The translations under genes were made by a program, and so were the position numbers. This document shows, piece after piece, positions 8,936 to 18,388 of a stretch of 64,000 nucleotides of DNA; position 1 is the stretch's first letter; each line of letters begins with the position of its first letter. The notes under the pieces were generated by a model, which saw only the letters and a program-made list of their open reading frames with translations, ran no database searches and was not told the DNA's origin. Origin of the DNA: Sulfuritalea sp. (GTDB taxonomy: Bacteria > Pseudomonadota > Gammaproteobacteria > Burkholderiales > Rhodocyclaceae); contig JAMPYF010000021.1 of the NCBI GenBank assembly GCA_023700805.1, positions 1 through 64,000 of the forward strand, in the 5' to 3' direction.

Positions 8936-9020
8936 GACACCCGGCGCCAAGCCAGAGCAGTCTTGAAGGCCGACGGAGCGTCCCGCCATGTGCGCCGACT
9001 TGACCACCCCGATGCACGCC

Positions 9021-9060
9021 TCCCTCCCCTGCAAGGGGAAGGTCGGGGTGGGGATGGGGC
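9021..9060. repeat. REP-like CCCCT/AGGGG intergenic hairpin
   Basis: TCCCCT-GCA-AGGGGA forms a short stem followed by a G-rich run. Sequences of this build are frequent intergenic repeats in betaproteobacterial genomes. It separates the kinase-like gene from the NUDIX gene; the rest of the 137-base gap shows nothing else. Confidence 0.4.
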
Positions 9061-9072
9061 GCGGTTAGTCCA

Positions 9073-9588
9073 ATGACCGCCGCCTTCTGCAGCCAGTGTG
9101 CGACGCCGATGACCACGGCCACACTGGGCGGCAAGCAGCGCCCCCGGTGCCCCGCCTGCGGCTTTGTCGCCTGGCGCAACCCGGCGCCGGTCGGCATGGC
9201 CGTGATCGAACATGAAAGGCAGTTGGTCATGATCCGGCGCAGCGCAGCGCCGTTGGCCGATTACTGGGCACCGCCCGCAGGCTATGTCGAATGCGGCGAA
9301 TCGGTGCCCGCAGCGGTCAGGCGCGAGGCGCGCGAGGAATGCGGCCTCGACATCGAACTCGATGGCCTGATCGGTGTCTACTCGCAGGCCGATGTCGATG
9401 TGCTGATTGTCGCCTACCGGGCACGGTCGATCGGGGGGCGCCTGCGCGCCGGCGACGACGCCAGCGAAGTGCGCCTGTTTGCCGCGCAGCAACTGCCGCC
9501 GCAGGCAAGTCCCGTGGCTGGCAGCGCGATCGACCTGTGGCTCTACGGCGTGATCCTGGAGGCCACCGCGGGCTGGCGTCCGGCATAG
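9073..9588 (+). CDS. NUDIX hydrolase with N-terminal zinc ribbon
   Basis: A 171-residue protein. An N-terminal zinc ribbon (FCSQC and RCPACG, residues 6-33) precedes a NUDIX fold whose box reads GYVECGESVPAAVRREAREE, a complete Gx5Ex7REUxEE motif. The substrate cannot be read from sequence; zinc-ribbon NUDIX proteins often act on dinucleotides such as NADH or FAD. Phenol operons of Thauera also end in a MutT-like gene, so it is probably part of this cluster. A role clearing damaged nucleotides or cofactors is inference only. Confidence 0.82.
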   Translation: MTAAFCSQCATPMTTATLGGKQRPRCPACGFVAWRNPAPVGMAVIEHERQLVMIRRSAAPLADYWAPPAGYVECGESVPAAVRREAREECGLDIELDGLIGVYSQADVDVLIVAYRARSIGGRLRAGDDASEVRLFAAQQLPPQASPVAGSAIDLWLYGVILEATAGWRPA

Positions 9589-9618
9589 CCGACATTGCAT
9601 CTCCCCGAGGACTTGATC

Positions 9619-10080
9619 ATGCCCAACGAAATCACCCCGACCCTGCCGCAAAAGCTCGTGGACTATCTGCGTCCCGGCGTCCCGGCCCTGATGCTGACCA
9701 CCGGGGCCGACGGCTATCCGAGCTCCGCCTTCACCTGGGTGGTCTGCCTCGACCAGCGGCGCCTGCGCTTCGGCGTGGATCATGGCGGTTCGGCCATGGC
9801 CAACCTGCAGCGCACGGGACAGGCGTCGATCCAGATCATCGGTCCGGGCGACCTGACCTACCTGGTCAAGGGCCGCTCGCGCAAGATCAGGGAACACATC
9901 GCAGCCGCGATGCCGGCGGCGCTGATGCTGTACGAAATGGATGTCATGGGCGCCAAGGATCAGTCCTGGGCCGGCGTCAGCACCACGGCCCTGGCCTATG
10001 AGTGGCCGGCGGAACAACGCGCGGCCCTGCTCGGCATGGAGCAGGCGGTGTATGCCGAAATGCGCGATTTCGCGGCCTGA
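9619..10080 (+). CDS. Pyridoxamine-phosphate-oxidase-like FMN-binding split-barrel protein
   Basis: A 153-residue protein with split-barrel features: VPALMLTTGADGYPSSAFTWVV at the N-terminus, then short strands LRFGVDHG and ASIQIIGPGDLTYLVKG. It probably binds FMN or F420-like flavin. The C-terminal part carries a conserved Trp-Ala segment but no catalytic motif I recognise. ATG 9619 has GAGG 8 bases upstream; an upstream TTG at 9595 is less likely. Its place next to the phenol genes suggests a flavin-linked accessory function, but nothing fixes a reaction. Confidence 0.65.
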   Translation: MPNEITPTLPQKLVDYLRPGVPALMLTTGADGYPSSAFTWVVCLDQRRLRFGVDHGGSAMANLQRTGQASIQIIGPGDLTYLVKGRSRKIREHIAAAMPAALMLYEMDVMGAKDQSWAGVSTTALAYEWPAEQRAALLGMEQAVYAEMRDFAA

Positions 10081-10120
10081 ATCCGCCGTCCTGCTGCGAA
10101 ACGACGCAGGGGCGCGCTTG

Positions 10121-10846
10121 ATGGATCGCCGCACGCCGGAAAATACGGTGATCTATGCCGTCGGCGACCTGCACGGCCGGCTCGACCTGTTGAGCGCGAT
10201 TCAGGCGCGCATCGCGGCCGACGCGGGCCGGCGCGCGGCGGCGCGCAGGCTGCTGGTCTATCTCGGCGACTATGTCAGTCGCGGCGCGAGTTCGCGCGCC
10301 GTGGTGGACCGGGTGCGCAACTGGCGGCCCGAGGGTTTCGAGCCGGTATGGCTCAAGGGTAACCACGAAGACCTGCTGCTGCGCTTTCTCGGCGGCGAAA
10401 ACGATGCCGGCCGGCATTGGTTCGACTACGACGGACTCGACACCCTGGCCGACTACGGCGTGGCGATCGCCGACCGGCGGGCGCGCGACGACGCCAGCGT
10501 GATCGCGCTGCGCGAGCGCTTTGCGGCGGCCTTGCCGCGGGAGGACCTGGCGTTTTTCCGTGCCCTGCGCGTCAGCTACCGGGCTGGCGACTATTGCTTC
10601 GTCCATGGCGGCGTGCGCCCCGGCGTGCCGCTGGAGCAGCAGCGCGACCACGACTGCATGTGGATCCGCAAATCCTTTCTCGATTCGGAGCTGGAGCACG
10701 GCGCGATGATCGTCCACGGCCACAGCATCAGTGCGCAGCCGGAGGTCCGCCACAACCGCATCGGCATCGACACCGGCGCCTACCGCAGCGGCGTGCTGAC
10801 CTGCCTGGTGCTCGACGGCAACAGCCGCAACTTTCTGCAGACCTGA
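10121..10846 (+). CDS. Serine/threonine protein phosphatase-like metallophosphoesterase
   Basis: A 241-residue calcineurin-type phosphoesterase with the motifs in order: GDLHGR (about residue 14), GDYVSRG (about 50), GNHE (about 80), and a later VHGGVRPG plus VHGHS. These bind two metal ions. The family covers bacterial PP1-like Ser/Thr phosphatases and diadenosine-tetraphosphate hydrolases. It is the last gene of the leftward + strand run, 185 bases before the korA promoter, so link to phenol metabolism is uncertain. Confidence 0.8.
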   Translation: MDRRTPENTVIYAVGDLHGRLDLLSAIQARIAADAGRRAAARRLLVYLGDYVSRGASSRAVVDRVRNWRPEGFEPVWLKGNHEDLLLRFLGGENDAGRHWFDYDGLDTLADYGVAIADRRARDDASVIALRERFAAALPREDLAFFRALRVSYRAGDYCFVHGGVRPGVPLEQQRDHDCMWIRKSFLDSELEHGAMIVHGHSISAQPEVRHNRIGIDTGAYRSGVLTCLVLDGNSRNFLQT

Positions 10847-10897
10847 GCTGATGGAAACCACCCCGGACGACCTGCATCAGCGTTTTATGATGGACCA

Positions 10898-10934
10898 CAA
10901 ATGATTTGACTTCCACCATTTGTACGTTTATTCT
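10898..10934 (+). promoter_or_regulatory. korA promoter with inverted-repeat operator over the -35
   Basis: TTGACT (10906-10911), a 17-base spacer and TATTCT (10929-10934) form a good sigma70 promoter. The -35 is embedded in an inverted repeat with outer arms CAAATG...CATTTG (10898-10922). The core GACTTCCA is shared with the promoter of the second AOR gene at 18896-18929, suggesting one repressor for both, most simply the MarR protein encoded at 18389. Confidence 0.7.
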
Positions 10935-11031
10935 CTCCTAACAGTAGGGTTATTTAGCCCTGCATTACTTAGGGTTCAACGAACTGCAGGCGGATCGATC
11001 CGCGGCGACATTCGACAGGAGGAGGAAGCTC

Positions 11032-12792
11032 GTGACAATCAACAGTGTCTCGCTCGTAATCGCCGGCAGCGGCGGTGCGGGCGTCGTTACCGCGGGATCG
11101 CTGCTGCTCGACGCGGCGGCCCAGGCGGGCTGGTATGCCCTGATGAGCCGGTCCTCGGGGCCGCAGATCCGTGGCGGCGAAGCCGCCGCGATGCTGCGCT
11201 TCGCCACCGAGCCGATCATGTCGCACGACGACAGCTTCCACCTGCTGATGGCGATCGACTGGGACAACATCGGGCGCTTCTCGGCGGAGATTCCGCTGGT
11301 CGCCGAGAGCCTGATCGTCGGCGACCCGGCCCACGGCGCGGCGCCGGCCGCCCTGCTCGCCGGCCGCCCGCGCCAGGCCGCGCTGGCCATGAGCGAGATC
11401 GCCGGCAGGATCGAGAACGGCCGCCCCAACATGGTGGCGCTGGGCGCGATTGCCGGCCTGATCGGCCTGCCGCCGGAAGCCATGCAGGCCGTGGTCGAAA
11501 AGAATCTGGGGCGCAAGGGCCAGGCGGCGATCGACGCCAGCATGGCCGCGTTCCACGCCGGCTTTGCCGCGGCCGCCGATCTGCCGGCGACTCCGAAGCT
11601 GCCGACGGTGGCAACATCGGTTGCCGCCGCAACAGAGCCGCGCTGGAGCATCACCGGCAACGAGGCCACGGGCCTCGGCGTGATCCGCGGCGGCGTGCGC
11701 TTCGTCGCCGCCTACCCGATCACGCCGGCCACCGAAGTGCTGGAATGGCTGGCGCCGTCCCTGGCCAAGGTCGGCGGCATGCTGGTGCAGGCCGAGGACG
11801 AGCTGGCCTCGATCAACCAGATCATCGGCGCCTCCTACGGCGGCGTGCCGGCGATGACCGCCACCTCCGGCCCGGGGCTGTCGCTGATGATCGAATCGCT
11901 GGGCCTCGCCGTCGCCGCCGAGGTGCCGCTGGTGGTGGTCGATGTGATGCGCGTCGGGCCTTCGACGGGGATTGCCACCAAATCCGAACAAAGCGACCTC
12001 AACATCGCGGTCTACGGCCTGCACGGCGACGCGCCGCACATCGTGGTCGCCGCCAACTCGGTGCCCGACTGCCTGTTCACCACGCAGTGGGCCGTGCATC
12101 TGGCCGAGGCCATGCAGGCACCCGCGCTGGTGCTCACCGACCAGGCCATGGGCCAGGCCCGCGCCATCGTGCCCAAGCCGGCCGAACTGGCCTTCATCGG
12201 CCAGCGCCTGACCGCATCCGCCCCCGCCGTCGAGGGCGAGCGCTACAAGCGCTACGCAATGACGGCCTCCGGCGTTTCGCCGATGGCCATCCCCGGTACG
12301 CCGGGCCTGACCCACACCGCCGACGGCCTCGAACACAACGAGTTCGGCACGCCGTCCTCGCAGGCCTCGGACCACCACGCGCAGATGGACAAGCGCAGCC
12401 GCAAGCTGACCCAGTTCAACTACGGCGACCACTGGGCCGACATCGAGGATTCGGAAGTTGGCGCTGGCGACACGGCGATCATCACCTGGGGCTCCTCGAC
12501 CGGCCCGGCGCGCGAGGCGCTGCAACGCTTCTCGGCCGCCGGCGGCCGCGCACGCCTGATCTCGCTGCGCCTGATCGCGCCGGTGCAGCCGGAAAAGATG
12601 GCCGAGGCGCTCGCCGGCATCAAGCGCGCGGTGGTCGTCGAGCAGTCGCACAGCGGCCAGTTCTACCGCATGTTGCGCGCCTTCTACGAACTGCCGGCAC
12701 AGACGGTTTCGCTGCACCACGGCGGCCCGCTGGCCTTCGGCCCGAAGCAGATCCTGGATCAACTGAACCAACTCAATGCAGGGAGCGCGTGA
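11032..12792 (+). CDS. korA: 2-oxoacid:ferredoxin oxidoreductase, fused gamma-alpha subunit (KorA type)
   Basis: A 586-residue protein. Residues 1-190 are the gamma domain (AGSGGAGVVTAGSLLLDAA and SSGPQIRGGEAA) and residues 205-586 the alpha/pyrimidine-binding domain (AYPITPATEVLEWLA, TSGPGLSLMIESLGLA). This gamma-alpha order is that of KorA of Thauera, which oxidises 2-oxoglutarate and supplies low-potential ferredoxin for aromatic-ring reduction. Start is GTG 11032 after GAGGAGGAAG. It overlaps korB by TGATG. Because the operon continues with ferredoxin, AOR and an aryl-CoA-ligase-type gene, an arylpyruvate substrate is also possible. Confidence 0.8.
   Translation: MTINSVSLVIAGSGGAGVVTAGSLLLDAAAQAGWYALMSRSSGPQIRGGEAAAMLRFATEPIMSHDDSFHLLMAIDWDNIGRFSAEIPLVAESLIVGDPAHGAAPAALLAGRPRQAALAMSEIAGRIENGRPNMVALGAIAGLIGLPPEAMQAVVEKNLGRKGQAAIDASMAAFHAGFAAAADLPATPKLPTVATSVAAATEPRWSITGNEATGLGVIRGGVRFVAAYPITPATEVLEWLAPSLAKVGGMLVQAEDELASINQIIGASYGGVPAMTATSGPGLSLMIESLGLAVAAEVPLVVVDVMRVGPSTGIATKSEQSDLNIAVYGLHGDAPHIVVAANSVPDCLFTTQWAVHLAEAMQAPALVLTDQAMGQARAIVPKPAELAFIGQRLTASAPAVEGERYKRYAMTASGVSPMAIPGTPGLTHTADGLEHNEFGTPSSQASDHHAQMDKRSRKLTQFNYGDHWADIEDSEVGAGDTAIITWGSSTGPAREALQRFSAAGGRARLISLRLIAPVQPEKMAEALAGIKRAVVVEQSHSGQFYRMLRAFYELPAQTVSLHHGGPLAFGPKQILDQLNQLNAGSA
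12456..12477 (+). repeat. Copy of dispersed 22-base motif inside korA
   Basis: AGTTGGCGCTGGC then GACACGGCG, encoding V-G-A-G-D-T-A. The GTT and GCT codons are uncommon in the surrounding gene, which prefers GTC/GTG and GCC/GCG. Confidence 0.55.
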
Positions 12793-13634
12793 TGGAAAGC
12801 TGTGCGCAGAAAAAGAAATACGCCGCCAAGGACTACAAGTCCGACCTGAAACCGATCTGGTGCCCGGGCTGCGGCGACTACACCGTGCTCAACGCGATCA
12901 CCCGGGCACTCGCCGAACTCGCCCTGCCGCCGGAAGAAGTCGCCGTCGTTTCCGGCATCGGCTGTTCCTCGCGCATACCCGCCTACACCAGCGTCTATGG
13001 CTTCCACGGCGTGCATGGCCGCGCCCTGCCGGTCGCCACCGGCTTGAAGCTTGCCCGCCCCGACCTCACGGTGCTGGTCACCGGCGGCGACGGCGACGGC
13101 TTTTCGATCGGCGGCAACCATTTCCTGCACGCCTGCCGGCGCAACGTGGACATCACCTACATCGTCATGGACAACCAGGTCTATGGCATGACCAAGGGCC
13201 AGGCCTCGCCGACCACCGCACCCGACTGGGAAGGCAGCAAGCTGACGCCGGAAGGCACCGGCATCAATCCCTTCCAGCCGCTGGTCGTCGGCCTCGCCTC
13301 GGGCGCCAATTTCATCGCCCGCGTCTCCTCCAGCGACCCGGTCAACATGGCCAGGATCATCGTCGAAGCGATCCAGCATCCGGGTTTCTCGCTGGTGCAG
13401 GTGTTGAGCCCCTGCGTCACCTTCCGCCCCGAGCAGCAGGAATGGCGCGACATCGTGCGCACCGCCGTGGTCGATTACACGGACGACGCCGCGCGCGCCG
13501 CGCGGCGCCTGATGACCGACGACGGCTTCAACGTCGGCAAGGTGCTGTACAAGGGCTCGCGCCCGCCCTTCCGGCCGGAATTCGAAAACACCAACGGCTC
13601 GGTGACCGAACTCGAGGCAAGGTTTGCGCTATGA
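12792..13634 (+). CDS. korB: 2-oxoacid:ferredoxin oxidoreductase beta subunit (KorB type)
   Basis: A 280-residue beta subunit carrying thiamine diphosphate and one [4Fe-4S] cluster. Visible are WCPGCGDY (CxxC, residue about 19), SGIGCSSR, and the TPP motif TGGDGDGFSIGGNH near residue 97 followed by VMDNQVYGMTKGQ. It is translationally coupled to korA (TGATG) and to the next gene (ATGA). Size and motifs match KorB. The substrate is shared uncertainty with KorA. Confidence 0.85.
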   Translation: MESCAQKKKYAAKDYKSDLKPIWCPGCGDYTVLNAITRALAELALPPEEVAVVSGIGCSSRIPAYTSVYGFHGVHGRALPVATGLKLARPDLTVLVTGGDGDGFSIGGNHFLHACRRNVDITYIVMDNQVYGMTKGQASPTTAPDWEGSKLTPEGTGINPFQPLVVGLASGANFIARVSSSDPVNMARIIVEAIQHPGFSLVQVLSPCVTFRPEQQEWRDIVRTAVVDYTDDAARAARRLMTDDGFNVGKVLYKGSRPPFRPEFENTNGSVTELEARFAL

Positions 13635-14164
13635 GCGGGGCTCTGCAAGACTCCGACGCCATCAACACCCTGCCCGTACTCCTGGCCCATGCGCTGGCCA
13701 TGGAGTCGGAGGCCGCCGAGCGCTACGGCGAACTCGCCGACCAGATGGAAGTCCATCGCAGAACCGCGGTCGCGGCGATCTTCCGGCGCATGGAACAGGC
13801 CGAGAAGGCTCATCTTGGCGACCTGACCGAGATGTGCGGCAAGTTCGAACTGCCGCATATCGCGCCCTGGGATTTCAAATGGCGCCACAGCGAAAGCCCG
13901 GAAGTCATCGACTTCACCAAGGTGCATTACCAGCTGTCGGTGCGCGAAGCCATCCTGCTCGCCTTCGAGCATGAGCGCAGGGCGGCGGAGTTCTATGCCG
14001 GCATTGCGCAAAACGCAACCGACCCCGACGTGCAGAAGCTGGCGCGCGAGCTTGCCGCGGAAGAACAGCAGCACATCGGCTGGCTGGAAGCCTGGCTGGC
14101 CGAATGCGGCCCCGGCGACGCGCAGGCGAGCGAGGACCCCGACCCGCCGCTGTGCCAGGAATAG
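13631..14164 (+). CDS. Ferritin-like (rubrerythrin-type) diiron protein
   Basis: A 177-residue helical protein with two ferritin-like half-motifs: AMESEAAERYGELADQME near the N-terminus with a later EKAHLGDL, and FEHERRAAEFYAGIAQ with EEQQHIGWLE near the C-terminus. These give the Glu/His set of a diiron site. The rubredoxin domain of classical rubrerythrin is absent. It is coupled to korB by ATGA overlap. A role protecting the oxygen-sensitive Kor, ferredoxin and AOR proteins from peroxide is a reasonable inference. Confidence 0.75.
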   Translation: MSGALQDSDAINTLPVLLAHALAMESEAAERYGELADQMEVHRRTAVAAIFRRMEQAEKAHLGDLTEMCGKFELPHIAPWDFKWRHSESPEVIDFTKVHYQLSVREAILLAFEHERRAAEFYAGIAQNATDPDVQKLARELAAEEQQHIGWLEAWLAECGPGDAQASEDPDPPLCQE

Positions 14165-14464
<300 letters not shown>

Positions 14465-14519
14465 ACGCAACACCGCACATCAAGGTCGCCCCGAGGCGAC
14501 GAACCGGAGGAGCAAGCAA

Positions 14520-16844
14520 ATGGGAATCAGGGACAAGCTGGAGCGACTCGTCGCCCGCATGCACGACACACCGCAGTACAACTCGCAGGGCGCCGTGCTC
14601 TTCGTCGACCTGGAACAGAAGAAGACGCTGAAGAAATACCTGCCGCTGGAAGTGCTGAAGAACTTCCTCGGCGGGCGCGGCGCCAACATGTGGCTGCTCT
14701 ACAACCTGGTCGAGGAAGAGCGCGACGCGCTCGATCCCGAGATTCCGCTGATCTTCGGTTCCGGCGTGCTGACCAGCAGCATGCCCTCGGCCACGCGCGG
14801 CAACATCACCAGCAAGTCGCCCGACAGCTACGCGATCCTCGACGCCAACGCCGGCGACTACTTCCCCTCCTTCCTGCGCTGCCACGGCTACGACCATGTC
14901 GTGCTCTACGGCCGCGCCGCGGCCTGGACCCTGCTCAAGATCGCCTACGAGGCTGTCGAGTTCGTCGACGCCGCGCCCTATGTCGGCCTCGACAATCTCG
15001 ACATGGCCGCGGCGATCCAGCGCGACTTCAACTGCGTCGAGCGCGAGGACATGGCGCTGGCGCGCATCACCAGCTCCGGCGAGAACCAGGTGCTGTGCAG
15101 CGGCATCATGGGCGGCATCAAGGCGATCTGGGCGCGCGGCGGCGGCGGCGCCAAGATGGGCTCGCTCAAGCTCAAGGGCATCATGATCCACGGCGCGCCG
15201 AAGGACCTGCAGCCGGTGCAGCCGATGGCCAAGTACAACAAGGTGATCGGCAAGAAGATCATCGGCACCAGCGTGATCAAGAACGCGCTGAAAATGGTCG
15301 GCACGCCCTTCCTCTACAAGCCCAGCCGCGTGCTTTGCGCGCTGGGCACCAAGAACAACCAGCAGACCAGCTGGAAGCCGACGCTGGACGCCGACAACTT
15401 CGATCCCTACCGCCCCGGCATGGACGGCTGCTACCTCTGCCCCGTGCATTGCCGCAACCAGAACGACATGACCCCCGGCGCCGCCAGCGGCTGGGGCGCC
15501 GCGGCGCTCAAGGGCCTCACCGGCAATGCCAGCTACGACAAGGCGCAGGCCGAGGTCGAGCACGGCAAGGAGCGCACCTACAACGGCATCCACAACGACG
15601 GCAAATTCGACCAGTACGACAAGGGCGACGGCCCCGAGTACGTCACGGTCGGCAAGTTCGGGCCGATGATAGGCATCAGCGAGCCCGAGCATGTGCTGCG
15701 CCTGAACAACATCCTCAACGACCTCGGCCTTGACTCGGCCTCGACCGGCAGCGCCATCGCCTGGGCCATGGAGCTCTACCAGCGCGGCATCATCACGCAG
15801 AAGGAAACCGGCGGCCTCGACCTGACCTGGGGCAACTACGAGCTGATCGAAAAGCTGCTGTTCATGACCGCGAAGCGCGAAGGCTTCGGCGACACCATCG
15901 CCGATTCGGCGCGCGCCGTCGAACGCGGCAAGTATCCGCAGGAGGCGCTCGACTACCGCATGACGGTCAAGGGCCTGTTCCAGTCCGACCCGCACGATGC
16001 GCGCATCCTCAAGGCCTTCGCGCTGGGCCTATCGGTCGCCACGCGCGGCATGGACCACCTAAGGAACCGCGTCACGCTGGAGATCAACGCCCGCATCAAC
16101 GACGATCCGGCGTTCAAGACCGCCCTCTACAACGGCACCGTGTCGGCCCAGCCCAACAGCTACGAAGGCAAGGAATACGCGGTCAGGAAATGCGAGAACA
16201 ACTACGCCGTCGGCGATTCGGTCGGCATGTGCCGCTTCAACACCAAACTGTTCAACTCGCCGACCCTGCCCGACCTCAACGACTTCGCCACCCAGCTCAC
16301 CTCGCTGACCGGCGAAACCTTCGTCGAGAGCGAACTGGACGAAATCGGCCGCAACGTCACGGGCATCGAGCGCATGCTGAACTTCCGCTTCGGCCTGCGC
16401 GCCAAGGACGACACCCTGCCGCGCCGCTGGTTCGAGGAAGCCCTGACCGAGGGCCCCTTCGCCGGCGAGAAGATCGAGCGCAAGGAGTTCGACGGCATGA
16501 AGTCACGCTTCTACGCGCTGACCGGCCTCAATGCCGAAGGCACGCCGGCCGCCGAATGGCACGAAAAGCTGTCGCGCGCGATCACCGGCTTTGCGGTGAA
16601 AGTCGAGCTGCCGAAACCGCTGCCGGGCGCACCGGAAAGGACCGTCGTCATCGACGAGCCGGTCGGCGACGTCACGGCGCTGCGCAAGGCGCTGCTGCGC
16701 AAGCTGCCCGAAGCGGCGGCGGACCTCAACGACAGCACCTGGAATGTCGCGGTCAATGGCGACATGGTGCTCTCGGGCGAAGGCGGAGCGCGCATCGCCA
16801 GCGGCGATCGCGTCAGCCTGGTGCCGATCATCGCCGGCGGCTGA
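14520..16844 (+). CDS. Tungsten/molybdenum aldehyde:ferredoxin oxidoreductase with C-terminal MoaD/ThiS-like domain (copy 1)
   Basis: A 774-residue protein. Residues 1-680 follow the AOR family: GGRGANMWLLYNL near the start, CYLCPVHC near residue 303, GLDSASTGSAIAWAMELY, and GMCRF near residue 569 for the remaining cluster ligand. The last 85 residues form a beta-grasp domain ending GDRVSLVPIIAGG-stop, the ThiS/MoaD signature with free diglycine. Typical AORs are about 610 residues, so this is a fusion. The enzyme should bind a bis-pterin W or Mo cofactor plus one [4Fe-4S] and exchange electrons with ferredoxin. The aldehyde or other substrate is not determinable. Confidence 0.85.
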   Translation: MGIRDKLERLVARMHDTPQYNSQGAVLFVDLEQKKTLKKYLPLEVLKNFLGGRGANMWLLYNLVEEERDALDPEIPLIFGSGVLTSSMPSATRGNITSKSPDSYAILDANAGDYFPSFLRCHGYDHVVLYGRAAAWTLLKIAYEAVEFVDAAPYVGLDNLDMAAAIQRDFNCVEREDMALARITSSGENQVLCSGIMGGIKAIWARGGGGAKMGSLKLKGIMIHGAPKDLQPVQPMAKYNKVIGKKIIGTSVIKNALKMVGTPFLYKPSRVLCALGTKNNQQTSWKPTLDADNFDPYRPGMDGCYLCPVHCRNQNDMTPGAASGWGAAALKGLTGNASYDKAQAEVEHGKERTYNGIHNDGKFDQYDKGDGPEYVTVGKFGPMIGISEPEHVLRLNNILNDLGLDSASTGSAIAWAMELYQRGIITQKETGGLDLTWGNYELIEKLLFMTAKREGFGDTIADSARAVERGKYPQEALDYRMTVKGLFQSDPHDARILKAFALGLSVATRGMDHLRNRVTLEINARINDDPAFKTALYNGTVSAQPNSYEGKEYAVRKCENNYAVGDSVGMCRFNTKLFNSPTLPDLNDFATQLTSLTGETFVESELDEIGRNVTGIERMLNFRFGLRAKDDTLPRRWFEEALTEGPFAGEKIERKEFDGMKSRFYALTGLNAEGTPAAEWHEKLSRAITGFAVKVELPKPLPGAPERTVVIDEPVGDVTALRKALLRKLPEAAADLNDSTWNVAVNGDMVLSGEGGARIASGDRVSLVPIIAGG

Positions 16845-16897
16845 AAACCCGAATAGCTTGCTCTACGAATGCCACACTCACGGACGGTGACACTCAC

Positions 16898-18193
16898 ATG
16901 ACATATTTCGACGAAACGACCGAAACCCTGCCGCGCGAGCAACTGGCGGCACTGCAACTGGACAAGCTGCAAAAGATGATGGCCGAGCTGTGGGGCCGCA
17001 ACAAGTTCTATACGGCCAAGTGGCAAGCCGCCGGCGTGCAGCCGTCCGACATCAGGACGCTGGCCGATCTGGCCAGACTGCCGATGACCAAGAAGGGCGA
17101 GCTGATGGACGACCAGGCCGCCCACGGCCCCTTCGGCAGCAACCTTACTTATCCGGTCGAAGCCTACGTGCGGATGCACCAGACATCCGGCACCACCGGC
17201 GTGCCGCTCAAGGTGATGGACACCCACGAGTCCTGGGACTGGTGGGGCCGCTGCTGGGGCCATGTGCTGGCCGGCGCCGGCGTCACGGCCTCCGACCGCC
17301 TGTTCATGGCCTTCGCCTTCGGCCCCTTCATCGGCTTCTGGGCCGCGGTCGAGGGCGCGCGCAAGATCGGCGCGGTGATGATTCCGGGCGGCGGGCGCGA
17401 TTCGCAGCAACGCCTGGAATTGATGCGCGAAGCCGGCGCGACGATCCTCTGCTGCACGCCGACCTATGCCCTGCGCCTGGCCGAAGTGGCCAACGAAATC
17501 GGCTTCGACATCAAGTCGATCCCGATGAAGGCCACGGTGCACGCCGGCGAGCCCGGCGCCAACATCCCCTCGACCAAGCAGCGCATCGAGGCCGCGTGGA
17601 CCGCCAAGTGCTTCGACCATGCCGGCGCCTCGGAAGTCGGCGCCCATTCCTTCGAATGCGCCGAGCAGCCGGGCGGCACGCACCTGATCGAGAGCGAATA
17701 CATCGCCGAAGTGATCAATCCGGTGACCGGCGAACCCGTCGCCCCGGGCGAGCGCGGCGAACTGGTGATCACCAATCTCGGCCGCTGGGGCTTCCCGGTG
17801 ATCCGCTACCGCACCGGCGACCTGGTCCGCGTCAATCTCGACCGCTGCAAATGCGGCCGCACCTCGCTGCGCTTCGAAGGCGGCATCCTCGGCCGCGCCG
17901 ACGACATGGTCACGGTGCGCGGCGTCAACGTCTTCCCGGCCGGCGTGGAAAACATCATCCGCAAGTTCGCCGAGGTCGACGAGTTCCGCATCACGGTGAA
18001 CAAGGTCAAGCAGATGGACGAGATGGACATCGAGGTCGAACTCTGCGAAGGCGCCGATCCCGAGGTGGTGCACGAAATCGCCGTCAAGCTGGATTCGATG
18101 CTGGCCTTCCGTCCGCGCGTGCATCACGTCGCGCGCAATTTCCTGCCGCGCTTCGAGATGAAGGCCAAGCGCTTTCATGTGAAGCTCGAGTAG
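16898..18193 (+). CDS. Phenylacetate-CoA-ligase-family AMP-forming ligase
   Basis: A 431-residue ANL enzyme of the PaaK size class. It shows HQTSGTTGVPLKV near residue 94 (P-loop), DHAGASEVG (motif A5-like), YRTGDLVRVN and GRADDMVTVRGVNVFP. It would activate an aryl or arylacetic acid to its CoA ester. AOR produces a carboxylate from an aldehyde, and this ligase would trap it, matching the phenylacetaldehyde-phenylacetate-phenylacetyl-CoA sequence in phenylalanine degradation, but other aromatic acids fit equally. It lies 53 bases after AOR copy 1 and probably in its operon. Confidence 0.82.
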   Translation: MTYFDETTETLPREQLAALQLDKLQKMMAELWGRNKFYTAKWQAAGVQPSDIRTLADLARLPMTKKGELMDDQAAHGPFGSNLTYPVEAYVRMHQTSGTTGVPLKVMDTHESWDWWGRCWGHVLAGAGVTASDRLFMAFAFGPFIGFWAAVEGARKIGAVMIPGGGRDSQQRLELMREAGATILCCTPTYALRLAEVANEIGFDIKSIPMKATVHAGEPGANIPSTKQRIEAAWTAKCFDHAGASEVGAHSFECAEQPGGTHLIESEYIAEVINPVTGEPVAPGERGELVITNLGRWGFPVIRYRTGDLVRVNLDRCKCGRTSLRFEGGILGRADDMVTVRGVNVFPAGVENIIRKFAEVDEFRITVNKVKQMDEMDIEVELCEGADPEVVHEIAVKLDSMLAFRPRVHHVARNFLPRFEMKAKRFHVKLE

Positions 18194-18205
18194 GGCGGAA
18201 TGTAG

Positions 18206-18223
18206 GGCGGGCTTCGGCCCGCC
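18206..18223. repeat. GTAGGG-type palindromic repeat (UUCG hairpin)
   Basis: GGCGGGC-TTCG-GCCCGCC, preceded by TGTAG, directly after the ligase stop. A second, related element with the same GTAGGG lead lies at 26160-26177 in the opposite orientation. It may end the korA operon transcript, although no T-run follows. Confidence 0.55.
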
Positions 18224-18257
18224 ATCCACCCCTGCGGGACAGACCGCCGGCGCCAGG

Positions 18258-18279
18258 AGTTGGCGCTGGCGACCCGGCG
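18258..18279 (+). repeat. Copy of dispersed 22-base motif (intergenic)
   Basis: AGTTGGCGCTGGC then GACCCGGCG, in the gap between the ligase and marR. Confidence 0.6.
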
Positions 18280-18304
18280 GCTGGGTTGCTGGGGCCCCGA
18301 CTAT

Positions 18305-18360
18305 TTGACTCACGGCATTTTCAGCGGTCATAATCGGCCTGCGGATTCAGCAAATCCGCA
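18305..18360 (+). promoter_or_regulatory. marR promoter with inverted repeat at the start of transcription
   Basis: TTGACT (18305-18310), an 18-base spacer and CATAAT (18329-18334). An 8-bp perfect inverted repeat TGCGGATT-CAGCA-AATCCGCA (18340-18360) covers the expected transcription start. It could be an autoregulatory operator or a 5' hairpin. It does not resemble the operator at 10898 and 18896. Confidence 0.55.
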
Positions 18361-18388
18361 TACATCCCCGAACTGACCAGACCACGAC

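Noticed and set aside
10920..13634. Long + strand frame across korA and into korB
   Set aside because: Only its end, the korB protein from 12792, is real. The upstream part is an Arg-rich shadow of korA.
14520..16844. BamB, tungsten benzoyl-CoA reductase
   Set aside because: BamB belongs to the same family, but the bamC-I subunits are missing and the fused MoaD-like tail is not a BamB feature.
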